A stretch of DNA of 40,728 nucleotides from assembly GCA_902497095.1 (NCBI GenBank), contig CABVDD010000018.1:1-40728 (forward strand), read 5' to 3'. A program made the translations under genes and the position numbers. The first letter of the stretch is position 1, and each line of letters begins with the position of its first letter. Below the pieces are notes generated by a model, which did no database searches, was not told the origin of the DNA, and saw nothing but the letters and a program-made list of their open reading frames with translations. Below are positions 15,406 to 24,110 of this stretch, piece after piece. Source of the stretch: an uncultured Faecalicoccus sp. (GTDB lineage: Bacteria; Bacillota_I; Bacilli_A; Erysipelotrichales; Erysipelotrichaceae).

Positions 15406-15423
15406 TCTTACAAAATTGTAAGA
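15406..15423. promoter_or_regulatory. BceR-type operator upstream of the ABC transporter
   Basis: TCTTACAAAATTGTAAGA is a perfect palindrome (8-2-8). Its core TTACA-N4-TGTAA matches the reported binding consensus of BceR-like regulators, TnACA-N4-TGTAA. It lies about 50 bases upstream of the -10 box at 15475-15480, consistent with activation. Confidence 0.7.
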
Positions 15424-15450
15424 TTAAAAAGGAAAGTGTAAGGTAAATCC

Positions 15451-15480
15451 ATGTCACGAATCCGGCGGATTTTCTATAAT
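15451..15480 (+). promoter_or_regulatory. Promoter of the Bce transporter operon
   Basis: A perfect TATAAT (15475-15480) lies 18 bases after ATGTCA (15451-15456), a weak -35 as expected for an activator-dependent promoter. The operator sits upstream. Confidence 0.55.
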
Positions 15481-15504
15481 GAAATCACAAAGGAGGAATG
15501 ATGT

Positions 15505-16272
15505 ATGTCATTATTAGAAGTAAGAAATGTAAAAAAAATATATACAACACGTTTTTCATCCAATAAAGTAGTAGCTTTAAGCGATGTCAATTTTAATGTA
15601 GAAAAAGGGGAATATGTCGCCATTATGGGTGAATCTGGTTCTGGAAAGACTACATTATTGAATATATTGGCGGCTTTGGATCGTCCTACAAATGGGATCG
15701 TACGTTTAAATGGAAAAGATATTACCAAAATCAAAGATAAACAAATATCTTCTTTTCGAAGGGAACACTTGGGATTTGTCTTTCAGGATTTTAACTTGTT
15801 AAATAATTTTTCCAATAAAGATAATATTCTTTTACCTTTGGTTTTAGCGAAAATGAAATACAATGATATGATCCAGCTCTTGATTCCCATCGCACGTGAA
15901 TTAGGCATTGAAGATCTATTGGATAAATATCCATATGAGATTTCCGGAGGGCAGAAACAAAGAGTTGCAGTGGCAAGAGCTATTATTACCAATCCAGAAT
16001 TGATATTGGCTGATGAGCCTACTGGAGCTTTGGATTCTAAATCTACTGAAGAATTGCTTAACGTCTTTAATAAACTGAATGAAAATAGTCAAACTATCGT
16101 CATGGTAACACACTCTACAAAAGCAGCTGCCCATGCCAAACGTGTATTGTTTATTAAAGATGGTCAAGTTTTCCATCAAATCTATCGTGGTGATAAAACG
16201 ATGGATGAAATGTATCAGTGTATTTCTGATACGCTGACACTGCTGGCAACAGGTGGTGTTCACCATGCGTAA
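15505..16272 (+). CDS. bceA-like: BceA-type ABC transporter ATP-binding protein
   Basis: The 255-residue ATPase of a Bce-type peptide-antibiotic resistance transporter. Visible motifs are Walker A GESGSGKTT near residues 41-49, the Q-loop FVFQDFNLL near 92, signature SGGQKQR near 150, Walker B ELILADEPTGALDSK near 170, and the switch His in VMVTHS. The family context (MacB/LolD-like, energising a FtsX permease) is reinforced by the overlapping permease gene. AAGGAGG precedes the chosen ATG; the start MSLLEVRNVKKIY aligns with family members. The upstream perfect BceR box and promoter suggest induction by the two-component system. Confidence 0.95.
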   Translation: MSLLEVRNVKKIYTTRFSSNKVVALSDVNFNVEKGEYVAIMGESGSGKTTLLNILAALDRPTNGIVRLNGKDITKIKDKQISSFRREHLGFVFQDFNLLNNFSNKDNILLPLVLAKMKYNDMIQLLIPIARELGIEDLLDKYPYEISGGQKQRVAVARAIITNPELILADEPTGALDSKSTEELLNVFNKLNENSQTIVMVTHSTKAAAHAKRVLFIKDGQVFHQIYRGDKTMDEMYQCISDTLTLLATGGVHHA

Positions 16273-18262
16273 TTTCTTTTATTTTCGTTTGGCATTGGAT
16301 AATTTTAAGAAAAATGCCAAAATGCAGATACCTTTTCTTTTATCCAGTTCATTAACTGTCATGATATTTTATTTGGTATTTTCTTTATCGACCAATGAAG
16401 GAATCAGCGGCTTAATGGGAGGTGTCTATGTCCAACAACTTTTAAGCTTTGGTATTGGTGTTATTATCATTTTTTCAGTAATTTTCTTATTTTATACTTA
16501 TTCTTTTTTAATCAAGCGAAGAAAAAGAGAGTTTGGTTTATTCAATATTTTAGGAATGGAAAAAAAGCATATTGCACGTATAATCTTTCATGAAATATTT
16601 TTAAGCTTTTTTATTTCCTTGGCCATTGGTATATTAGTAGGAATCTTATTTGATAAGTTGATGTATATGCTTTTGCTTAAAATGATTCAAGCCGATGTGC
16701 ATTTTGGCTTTTATATTTCAACGACTGGTATTTTGTTTAGTTTTATCTTATTTTTTGCGATCTATGTTTTGATGTATATTTTTTCTTTGATACAAATTCA
16801 TATTGCCAATCCGATCGAGCTATTAAATAGTGATAATGTTGGAGAAAAAGAACCCAAAGCTAAATGGGTTTTAGCTTTGATTGGAATCGTTTGTTTGGCA
16901 ACGGGTTACTATATGGCTGTTACGATCACAAATCCATTAATGGCTTTTACTTTCTTCTTTATCGCGGTAATTTTAGTTGTTATTGGTACGTATTTGTTGT
17001 TTACAGCTGGTAGTGTTACTTTGTTGAAACTGTTAAAGAAAAATAAACGTTATTACTATAAGACTAATCATTTTATCAGTATATCCAATATGATTTATCG
17101 TATGAAACAAAATGCAATCGGTTTAGCCAACATTTGTATTTTATCAACTATGGTACTTGTCATGTTATCGACAACATTATCATTATGGAATGGCATGCAG
17201 GAAATATTGGATCAAAGGTATCCTAGAGATGTCACTGTTTACTTAAAGGCGTATGATTTATACGATACAAAAGATAAATTGATGCAGGTTATTGATGATC
17301 AAAACCTTCAAGCAGAAGATGTGCTGTTCTATCGATATACATCAATGAGTGGTTTGTTGCATGGCAATCGTATTGAACTAGGCTTTGATCAAGGTGGAAT
17401 CACCGACATTGATGATGCCATCAATATTTATATGATTCCTTTAGAAGATTATAATCAGGCCATGCATACACAAGATACATTGAATCCAGGTGAAATTATG
17501 ATCTATGGGCTTCGTCTTGATTATGATCAAAACGAGATTCAAATCGGTGATCAAAATTTTCACGTGACAAAGAAATTAAATCAGTTTATGGAAAATAAAG
17601 AAGCAGCCGTTACGGTAACACCAAGTATGTTTATCGTTATGGATAGTATTGACTCTGTATTACATATGCAGCAAACTTTAGAGAATAATTATACAGTTTA
17701 TGATACACCTACAACAGTCTTAGCTTTTAACACTAAGGATAATCGATCTCAACAACAAATCGCATCGTTGTTTAGTTCATTAAATAACACGGATGAGATC
17801 GAAGATGAAAAAGATTATAGTTGGTCATATTTAGAGTTTAAAGATACGGCTAAAGTGGAAATGTTGGGTCTCTATGCTGGATTCTTGTTCCTAGGCATAT
17901 TCTTAAGCATATTGTTTGTCATTGCGACAGTATTGATCATGTATTATAAACAGATTACAGAAGGTTATCAGGATCAGGAGCGTTTTGAAATTATGGAAAA
18001 AGTCGGTTTGGAGAAAAAAGATATTCGCAAATCGATCAACTCGCAAGTCTTAACAGTTTTCTTTTTACCGCTGATTTTAGCTGGAATTCATATTACATTT
18101 GCACTTCCATTGATCGATAAGTTAATGAATTTATTATATTTTGATAATATTCAGTTATTTATTATCACTACAGCTGTTTGTTTTGGTGTATTTGCCTTGA
18201 TCTATTGCGTTGTATATGTCTTGACCTCTAAAGTATATTATCGTATTGTCAAAGCAAGATGA
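16265..18262 (+). CDS. bceB-like: BceB-type ABC transporter permease (FtsX family)
   Basis: A 665-residue membrane protein. It has the BceB plan: one N-terminal span, a first FtsX set, further spans to about residue 300, a large extracellular domain (about residues 310-525, rich in Asp and Tyr), and three C-terminal spans in a second FtsX block (LGLYAGFLFLGIFLSILFVI onward). The outer domain is where Bce permeases meet lipid-II-cycle antibiotics and signal to the kinase. The ATG at 16265 overlaps bceA by eight bases and has AGGTGG at 16251-16256; an earlier in-frame start lacks spacing for it. The C terminus overlaps the GT51 gene by four bases. The antibiotic is unknown; bacitracin-like or lantibiotic substrates are typical. 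Confidence 0.93.
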   Translation: MRNFFYFRLALDNFKKNAKMQIPFLLSSSLTVMIFYLVFSLSTNEGISGLMGGVYVQQLLSFGIGVIIIFSVIFLFYTYSFLIKRRKREFGLFNILGMEKKHIARIIFHEIFLSFFISLAIGILVGILFDKLMYMLLLKMIQADVHFGFYISTTGILFSFILFFAIYVLMYIFSLIQIHIANPIELLNSDNVGEKEPKAKWVLALIGIVCLATGYYMAVTITNPLMAFTFFFIAVILVVIGTYLLFTAGSVTLLKLLKKNKRYYYKTNHFISISNMIYRMKQNAIGLANICILSTMVLVMLSTTLSLWNGMQEILDQRYPRDVTVYLKAYDLYDTKDKLMQVIDDQNLQAEDVLFYRYTSMSGLLHGNRIELGFDQGGITDIDDAINIYMIPLEDYNQAMHTQDTLNPGEIMIYGLRLDYDQNEIQIGDQNFHVTKKLNQFMENKEAAVTVTPSMFIVMDSIDSVLHMQQTLENNYTVYDTPTTVLAFNTKDNRSQQQIASLFSSLNNTDEIEDEKDYSWSYLEFKDTAKVEMLGLYAGFLFLGIFLSILFVIATVLIMYYKQITEGYQDQERFEIMEKVGLEKKDIRKSINSQVLTVFFLPLILAGIHITFALPLIDKLMNLLYFDNIQLFIITTAVCFGVFALIYCVVYVLTSKVYYRIVKAR

Positions 18263-18975
18263 TAAAAAAGATAGGTAAAACGATATCTCTTTTCTTCCTA
18301 CTTATTGTTATGGCAATAGCCTGTCTGGCGGGTCTTGGCTATATGGATTATAAAGATGCAGTAGATCAAACAACCTTAGAAGAAAAGATGCAAAGTATCC
18401 AAAGTCATGAAGATTATGTTTCTTTACAGGAATTACCAGAATTATACATTAAAGCTGTTGTGGCTGTAGAAGATCATGATTTTTATAAACATCCGGGTAT
18501 TGATATAGAGGCTATAGGAAGAGCTATTTTTAATAACATTAAAGCTATGTCTTTTGTAGAAGGTGGTTCAACGATTACGCAACAACTGGCAAAAAATGAA
18601 TTCTTTACACAAGATAAAAATTTTGTACGAAAATTTGCCGAAATCTTTATGGCTTTTGATATCGAAAGTAAATATTCTAAAGATGAAATATTAGAGTTTT
18701 ATGTAAATTCTATTTATTTTGGAGAAGGATATTATGGAATTTATGCGGCAAGCCTTGGATATTTTGGTGTGGAACCTAAAGATCTTAATGAAGCACAATG
18801 TATTTTGTTGGCTGGAATTCCTAATGCGCCAAGTGTTTATTCTTTACAAGTCAATCCGCTTTTGGCCAAACAAAGGGCAAAACAAGTTTTGCGTCAAATG
18901 GTAAAATATTCATTTTTATCTGAAGAAAAAGCACAGAATATCGCAACACAACTTGATCAAATGATTGCCGGGTAA
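18259..18975 (+). CDS. Monofunctional peptidoglycan glycosyltransferase (GT51)
   Basis: A 238-residue enzyme that polymerises lipid II into glycan strands at the outer face of the membrane. An N-terminal anchor spans about residues 5-27. The GT51 signature is complete: VEDHDFYKHPG near 75 with the catalytic Glu, GGSTITQQLAKN near 106, RKFAEIFMAFDIE, and the second Glu in the SKDEILEFYVNSIYFG block, then YGIYAASLGYFG. There is no transpeptidase domain, so it is of the MtgA/SgtB kind. Its ATG overlaps the bceB stop (ATGA), placing it in the resistance operon. Since Bce transporters protect lipid-II-cycle intermediates, extra polymerase capacity could be part of the same response; this is inference. 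Confidence 0.93.
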   Translation: MIKKIGKTISLFFLLIVMAIACLAGLGYMDYKDAVDQTTLEEKMQSIQSHEDYVSLQELPELYIKAVVAVEDHDFYKHPGIDIEAIGRAIFNNIKAMSFVEGGSTITQQLAKNEFFTQDKNFVRKFAEIFMAFDIESKYSKDEILEFYVNSIYFGEGYYGIYAASLGYFGVEPKDLNEAQCILLAGIPNAPSVYSLQVNPLLAKQRAKQVLRQMVKYSFLSEEKAQNIATQLDQMIAG

Positions 18976-19068
18976 ACAAGATTATCAAGAATGTAAGCGA
19001 TCGCATAAGAGTAGTACATAACGCGGTTGTGATTTCTCGAGAATTTCACTTTTCAAATTTATTTTCTA

Positions 19069-19077
19069 TGATATAAT
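19069..19077 (+). promoter_or_regulatory. Extended -10 promoter of sepF
   Basis: TGA followed directly by TATAAT (19072-19077), with a TTTTCA box 16 bases upstream (19050-19055). No clear terminator was found between the GT51 stop and this promoter. Confidence 0.55.
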
Positions 19078-19101
19078 ACTGAAAGACAGGAGGTACTACC
19101 C

Positions 19102-19536
19102 ATGGGATTTATGGACAAGGTAAAAGACTTCGTGGCACCAATCGAAGAAGATGATGAAGGATACGAAGCGCAGCCAGTTGAAACTGTAAGCAATGAAACT
19201 GAGGCTGAACCTCAAAATCGATATGAAAGACCAAAAACTAGAACAAATTCAGCGACTTTAAGTGCTAAGACAAAAATGGTTTTATTTGAACCAAGAAGTT
19301 TTGGAGAAGCCGAAGAAGTAGGACAGCGTTTGAAAGAAGGACGTGCTGTTGTAGTCAATCTTCACAAGTTGGATCGTGACTATGCACAACGTACCATTGA
19401 TTTTTTAACAGGTGTTGTCTTTGCATTGGATGGAAAGATCCAGAAAATTGGTCAGAACGTCATTTTGTGTTCACCAGCTGAAATTGGTGTACAGGGATCG
19501 ATTTCTTTAGGAAATCCAGATGACTTTGAAGACTAA
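19102..19536 (+). CDS. sepF: Cell-division protein SepF
   Basis: A 144-residue FtsZ-associated protein that tethers the Z ring to the membrane and aligns filaments. The N-terminal MGFMDKVKDFV forms the membrane-binding amphipathic helix. An acidic, disordered linker follows (about 12-55, EEDDEGYEAQ...). The C-terminal SepF domain (about 58-140) has FEPRSFGEAEEVGQRLKEG, VVVNLHKLD, AQRTIDFLTGVVFALDG and IQKIGQNVILCSP, all family marks. AGGAGG precedes the ATG. ylmH overlaps its end by 17 bases. Confidence 0.95.
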   Translation: MGFMDKVKDFVAPIEEDDEGYEAQPVETVSNETEAEPQNRYERPKTRTNSATLSAKTKMVLFEPRSFGEAEEVGQRLKEGRAVVVNLHKLDRDYAQRTIDFLTGVVFALDGKIQKIGQNVILCSPAEIGVQGSISLGNPDDFED

Positions 19537-20293
19537 GGCTGAATCAGAGATAAGAAGTACATATTATAGAGGTCATGAATTGTTTATTGCCCGATTACAA
19601 GATCTTTTTGATCTTGCCAGTCAAAGGCAAATACCGGTCTTGACCTCTTTTTTAACGCCTGTAGAACAAAGGATCGTTCTACAACAAGCGCCAAAGAATC
19701 TTTTTATCTCTTTTTATGGTGGCTATCCCAATGCGATACGTAAAATGGCTTGCATACAAATACAGGAGTGTGAACCTGATTATGATTATGTCATCTTAAA
19801 AAGCAGTTATATACCGCAAAAAAGAAAGTGTACACACAAAGATGTATTAGGAGCTTTGATGCATTTGGGTTTGCAGAGAAATCAGATTGGCGATATTTAT
19901 GTAGATGATAACCAGATTCTTTTGGTGTGCAAAGAAGGAATGGCTAGTTTTATTTGTAGTGAATGTCATAAGATTGCCCAATCGTTTGTCCACTTTAAAG
20001 AAGATTATACAACTGATTTTCCTTCTGCTTGCACAGAAACCATTAAAATTCATGTGGCTTCTTTACGAATGGATGCTATTGTTGCAGCCTTAGGACATTG
20101 TTCTCGTTCTAAGGCTATGGATTGTATACGTTGTGGATTTGTCAAGTTGAACGATGTTGTTCTTGAAGAAAATGATCGATTATGTAATAATGATTACGTT
20201 TCTATACGTAAAATCGGTCGTTTTCAATTTATGGGTGTAGAAAGTCACACTCGTAAAGATCGTCTTGTTTTACGTTTTGAAAAATATATATAG
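19520..20293 (+). CDS. ylmH: YlmH-type S4-domain RNA-binding protein (RqcP2)
   Basis: A 257-residue protein of the division-cluster YlmH family. The N-terminal and middle parts (about 1-180) match YlmH (RGHELFIARLQDLFDLASQR, LTPVEQRIV, ALMHLGLQRNQIGDI). The C-terminal S4 domain is about 181-250 (VASLRMDAIVAALGHCSRSK, CGFVKLNDVVLEENDRL). Work in B. subtilis places YlmH in ribosome-associated quality control alongside RqcH; rqcH is also in this window, at 32468-34102. The ATG lies inside the end of sepF in another frame. The usual neighbours ylmG and divIVA are absent between this gene and ileS. Confidence 0.9.
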   Translation: MTLKTKAESEIRSTYYRGHELFIARLQDLFDLASQRQIPVLTSFLTPVEQRIVLQQAPKNLFISFYGGYPNAIRKMACIQIQECEPDYDYVILKSSYIPQKRKCTHKDVLGALMHLGLQRNQIGDIYVDDNQILLVCKEGMASFICSECHKIAQSFVHFKEDYTTDFPSACTETIKIHVASLRMDAIVAALGHCSRSKAMDCIRCGFVKLNDVVLEENDRLCNNDYVSIRKIGRFQFMGVESHTRKDRLVLRFEKYI

Positions 20294-20296
20294 GCA

Positions 20297-20515
20297 ATGA
20301 CAAAGACAAGTCGGTTTCTAAAGCCTTCAATTAGAGAGCAGTCAGTTGGTGAAAAGATTGTATGAAGCAGGATACCGGTATCCCTTTGGAGCTGAATTTC
20401 TGAAAATAAAGTAAGAAATTCCGGATGATTCCGTTATCTTATTGAGGTGTACAGTTTAACTGTGAACTAAGGTGGTACCGCGTTTTTGACGTCCTTGGAA
20501 GAGGACGTTTTTTTT
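20297..20515 (+). ncRNA. T-box riboswitch (tRNA-Ile) of ileS
   Basis: The AGAGAGC box lies near 20332, and the specifier region GGTATCCC places ATC (Ile) at 20380-20382. The T-box AAGGTGGTACCGCG is at 20469-20482. The terminator is ACGTCCT (20489-20495) with AGGACGT (20502-20508) and a T run. The leader begins only a few bases after the ylmH stop, so it is probably transcribed from a promoter inside or before ylmH. Confidence 0.92.
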
Positions 20516-20537
20516 ATGAAAAGCAGGAGGAAAGAAT

Positions 20538-23264
20538 ATGGATTATAAAGAAACATTGCATATGCCTAAAACTGCTTTTGAAATGCGAGGCAAACTTCCC
20601 ACAAAAGAGCCTGGTTTTCAAAAGAGATGGCAAGATCAAAAATTGTATGAAAAAATGTTGGAAAGAAGAAAAGATGCCAAATCGTTTGTGCTACACGATG
20701 GGCCTCCTTATGCCAATGGCGATATTCATTTAGGACATGCCTTGAATAAAATTTTAAAAGATGTCATCAACAAGTCTCATTTTATGTTAGGAGAAAAGGT
20801 TCCTTATATTCCAGGATGGGATACACATGGACTACCTATTGAAACTGCTGTGACAAAACTTGGCTACGATCGTAAAAAAATTGGAATTGCCGAATTTAGA
20901 AAAATTTGTTACGACTTTGCGATGAAACAGGTAGAAAATCAGAAAAAAGGTTTTTTATCTTTAGGATCTATTGGGGATTATGATCATCCATACATCACTC
21001 TACAAAAAGAATTTGAAAAACATCAAATTGAAATCTTTGCCGATATGGCTTTAAAAGGTTTAATTTATAAAGGATTAAAACCTGTTTATTGGTCTCCAAG
21101 CAGTGAATCGGCCTTGGCAGAAGCAGAAGTAGAATACAAAGATATCAAATCACCAACAATTTATGTCAAATTTCAGGTAAAAGATGGAAAAGGTGTTTTA
21201 GATACTGACACTTATTTTGTCATTTGGACTACTACACCATGGACAATTCCAGGAAACTTAGGAATTTGCGTTCATCCGGATATGACTTATGCCTTAGTGA
21301 ATACAGATAAAGGCAAATTGATCATGTTGGAAGAACTGGTTGAACAATTATGTCCAAAATTTGAATGTGAAACTTTTGAAATTGTAAAAACATTCAAGGG
21401 AAGTGAATTTGAATATATTACATGTACTCATCCTTTGTATCCAGAGCGCGAAAGCTTATTGATGCTGGCAGATTATGTAACAGCTGATGCTGGTACAGGT
21501 TGTGTTCATACAGCACCAGCATTTGGTGAAGATGACTTCAATACAGGTATGCGTTATAAGCTTCCGGTTTATTGTAATGTTGATGAACAAGGTCGTATGA
21601 TGGAATCTTGCGGTGAGTGGTTAGCCGGACAATATGTAGAAGATGCCAATAAAACAGTTACTATGAAGCTGGATGAGTTAGGCGCTTTATTAAATCTGAC
21701 ATTTATTACACACTCCTATCCTCATGACTGGCGTACCAAAAAGCCAATCATCTATCGAGCTACGACACAATGGTTTGCTTCTATTGACAAGATTCGTGAT
21801 GAATTATTAGATCAGATTCATTCTATCAGTTGGGTACCTGCCTGGGGTGAAGGCAGAATGCATAATATGATTGCGGATCGAGGAGATTGGTGTATTTCAC
21901 GTCAACGCGCCTGGGGTGTACCAATTCCAATCATTTACGGAGAAGATGGAACACCTTTAATGGATCCAGTTATCTTTGAACATGTAGCTAAACTTGTTGG
22001 TGAATATGGATCGAATGTATGGTTTGAAAGAGAAGCTAAAGATTTATTGCCTGAAGGCTATACAAATGAGCATTCACCAAATGGAATCTTTAAAAAAGAA
22101 ATGGATACGATGGACGTTTGGTTTGATTCAGGCTCCAGTCATACTGGCTGTATGATTGAACGAGGATATGATTATCCGGTTGATTTGTATTTTGAAGGAT
22201 CTGATCAGTATCGAGGATGGTTTAACTCTTCTTTAATCATCGGTACAGCCGTTTATGGTAAAGCGCCATATCGTCAAGTACTTTCTCATGGTTTTGTCAT
22301 GGATGAAAAAGGGGTTAAAATGTCAAAATCTCAATGGAATGCCGTGGCACCAAGTGAAATCACTAAGAAATATGGAGCGGACATTTTACGTTTATGGGCA
22401 TGTAGCGTTGATTATCAAGCCGATTGTTCCATGGGACAAAATATCTTGAAACAAATCAGTGAAAACTATCGTAAAGTTCGTAACACATTCAGATTTTTAA
22501 TGGCAAATTTAGACAATCAGGCATTCACCAAAGAGGATTGTTTATCTTTTGATGAACTTGAAGATTTGAATAAATATATTTTGGTTCGTTTAAATGATGC
22601 CGTAAATGTATGCGAAAAGGCTTATGTGGAATATCGTTTTGCCGATGTAGTACAAACATTAAGTAACTTGATGACAAATGAATTAAGTGCTTATTATTTA
22701 GATTATACAAAAGATATTCTGTATATCGAAAACATTGATGATAATCAAAGACGACAAGTACAGACAGTTCTATATACGGCTGTGGAAGTACTGACAAAAC
22801 TGTGGGCTCCAATTTTGTGTCATACATGTGAAGAAATCAATGACTTTATGCATTTTGATGAAGAATCTATTCATTTAACAGAGTTTAAGAAATTAGATCT
22901 TGATTTTGATACAGAAGCTTTACGTGAAAAGATGGATACTTTATTTAAAGTTCGTAAAGACGTATTAAAAGCCATGGAGGAATCTCGTGCACAAGGTGTG
23001 ATTGGTAAATCTTTAGAGGCAAAAGTTACTGTGCATGTAGACAAAGATACGAAAGCTATCATGGAAGAAATTGTCAAGAAACCTCAACAGTGGTTGATTG
23101 TTTCACAATTTGATTTTACCGATGAAGAACTTCCAATGTATGAATTCTGCGGTGTAAAAGTTGAACACGCCCAAGGTCATGCATGTCCTCGTTGTTGGAA
23201 TTATACAACCAGTGAAAACGAAGATGGACTTTGTGATCGTTGTGCACATATTTTAAATAAATAA
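20538..23264 (+). CDS. ileS: Isoleucyl-tRNA synthetase
   Basis: A 908-residue class I synthetase. HIGH appears in DIHLGHALNKILKD near residue 64, and KMSKS in KGVKMSKSQWNAV near 595. The CP1 editing domain lies at about 190-390 (WTTTPWTIPGN; GTGCVHTAPAFGEDDF). The C-terminal zinc-binding module is CPRCWNYTTS...CDRCAHIL near 885-905. This length and zinc module mark the ordinary bacterial, mupirocin-sensitive type (IleS1). AGGAGG lies upstream of the ATG. Expression follows the Ile T-box. A terminator closes the transcript. Confidence 0.97.
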   Translation: MDYKETLHMPKTAFEMRGKLPTKEPGFQKRWQDQKLYEKMLERRKDAKSFVLHDGPPYANGDIHLGHALNKILKDVINKSHFMLGEKVPYIPGWDTHGLPIETAVTKLGYDRKKIGIAEFRKICYDFAMKQVENQKKGFLSLGSIGDYDHPYITLQKEFEKHQIEIFADMALKGLIYKGLKPVYWSPSSESALAEAEVEYKDIKSPTIYVKFQVKDGKGVLDTDTYFVIWTTTPWTIPGNLGICVHPDMTYALVNTDKGKLIMLEELVEQLCPKFECETFEIVKTFKGSEFEYITCTHPLYPERESLLMLADYVTADAGTGCVHTAPAFGEDDFNTGMRYKLPVYCNVDEQGRMMESCGEWLAGQYVEDANKTVTMKLDELGALLNLTFITHSYPHDWRTKKPIIYRATTQWFASIDKIRDELLDQIHSISWVPAWGEGRMHNMIADRGDWCISRQRAWGVPIPIIYGEDGTPLMDPVIFEHVAKLVGEYGSNVWFEREAKDLLPEGYTNEHSPNGIFKKEMDTMDVWFDSGSSHTGCMIERGYDYPVDLYFEGSDQYRGWFNSSLIIGTAVYGKAPYRQVLSHGFVMDEKGVKMSKSQWNAVAPSEITKKYGADILRLWACSVDYQADCSMGQNILKQISENYRKVRNTFRFLMANLDNQAFTKEDCLSFDELEDLNKYILVRLNDAVNVCEKAYVEYRFADVVQTLSNLMTNELSAYYLDYTKDILYIENIDDNQRRQVQTVLYTAVEVLTKLWAPILCHTCEEINDFMHFDEESIHLTEFKKLDLDFDTEALREKMDTLFKVRKDVLKAMEESRAQGVIGKSLEAKVTVHVDKDTKAIMEEIVKKPQQWLIVSQFDFTDEELPMYEFCGVKVEHAQGHACPRCWNYTTSENEDGLCDRCAHILNK

Positions 23265-23272
23265 AAAAATAG

Positions 23273-23319
23273 AAGTTGTATTGTAAACAATATATATGTT
23301 TTCTAATACAACTTTTTTT
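23273..23319 (+). terminator. Terminator of ileS
   Basis: AAGTTGTATT (23273-23282) pairs with AATACAACTT (23305-23314), followed by a T run. Confidence 0.8.
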
Positions 23320-23624
23320 ATATAGATCAACTTTTCTCTTTGGCATAACTCTTTATTTAAAATATTGAAAAAAATAATTAGATGTATATAACAAATTTAT
23401 AGGAATTTATAAAAGGATTCATTAGTTTCAATCGTATTATAAATATAAGAAATAGTGGAAATGCGATATTTTCAGGTAATGTATTTTTATTCTTATATAA
23501 TTCCTGGTTTTTATTCTTTTAGTTGATGAGATATTTTTAAAAAAATCAAGATATTTCAAATCTAATTTACATATTAAAAGCTGTTAATATAGCACACTTC
23601 ATATTTACAATAAGGGGAGATAGA
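23320..23624 (+). other. AT-rich intergenic region with a possible promoter
   Basis: I see no gene or RNA here. The only candidate signal is TTTACA (23566-23571) with TATAGC (23588-23593) after 16 bases, about 30 bases before the sigma-factor ATG. Confidence 0.35.
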
Positions 23625-24110
23625 ATGCGTAGTGAATGGGAAGTGAATCTTGCGATTGAAAAGTATGCAAATATGATTACACGGATTTGTTTTTTGTATT
23701 TAAAAAATGAAGCTGATACACAAGATGTATTTCAATGTGTATTTTTGAAGTATATAAAATATCAAAAAAGTTTTGAAAGTGAAGAGCATGAAAAAGCATG
23801 GTTTATTCGTGTCAGCATCAATACTTGTAAAGATGTTTTAAAAAGTTTTTTTAATTCACATACTGTATCTTTAGATGAAGTTGAACATAATTTTTTTACC
23901 ACACCTCCTAAGCATCCGGAAGTTTTAGAAGCTGTTTTATCTTTACCTGAGAACTATCGTACTGTGATTTATTTATACTATTATGAGGGTTATAAAGAGG
24001 TTGAAATTGCAGAAATATTAATGAAAAAAGTAAATACTATTTATACATGGATGTATCAGGCAAAACGTTTATTAAAAAAGAAGTTGGGAGGTGAATTGGA
24101 TGAGTTTTGA
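23625..24110 (+). CDS. ECF-type RNA polymerase sigma factor
   Basis: A 161-residue sigma-70-family factor of the ECF type. Region 2 (about 8-75) includes EKYANMITRICFLYLKNEAD, DTQDVFQCVFLKYI and HEKAWFIRVSINTCKDVLKS. Region 4 (about 105-155) includes LPENYRTVIYLYYYEGYKEV and EIAEIL...VNTIYTWMYQAKRLLKKKL, a helix-turn-helix for the -35 element. There is no region 1 or 3. The AGGGGAG ribosome-binding site is good. The 3' end overlaps the RsgI-like gene, so the two form a sigma/anti-sigma pair. What it senses and which promoters it reads are unknown. Confidence 0.88.
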   Translation: MRSEWEVNLAIEKYANMITRICFLYLKNEADTQDVFQCVFLKYIKYQKSFESEEHEKAWFIRVSINTCKDVLKSFFNSHTVSLDEVEHNFFTTPPKHPEVLEAVLSLPENYRTVIYLYYYEGYKEVEIAEILMKKVNTIYTWMYQAKRLLKKKLGGELDEF

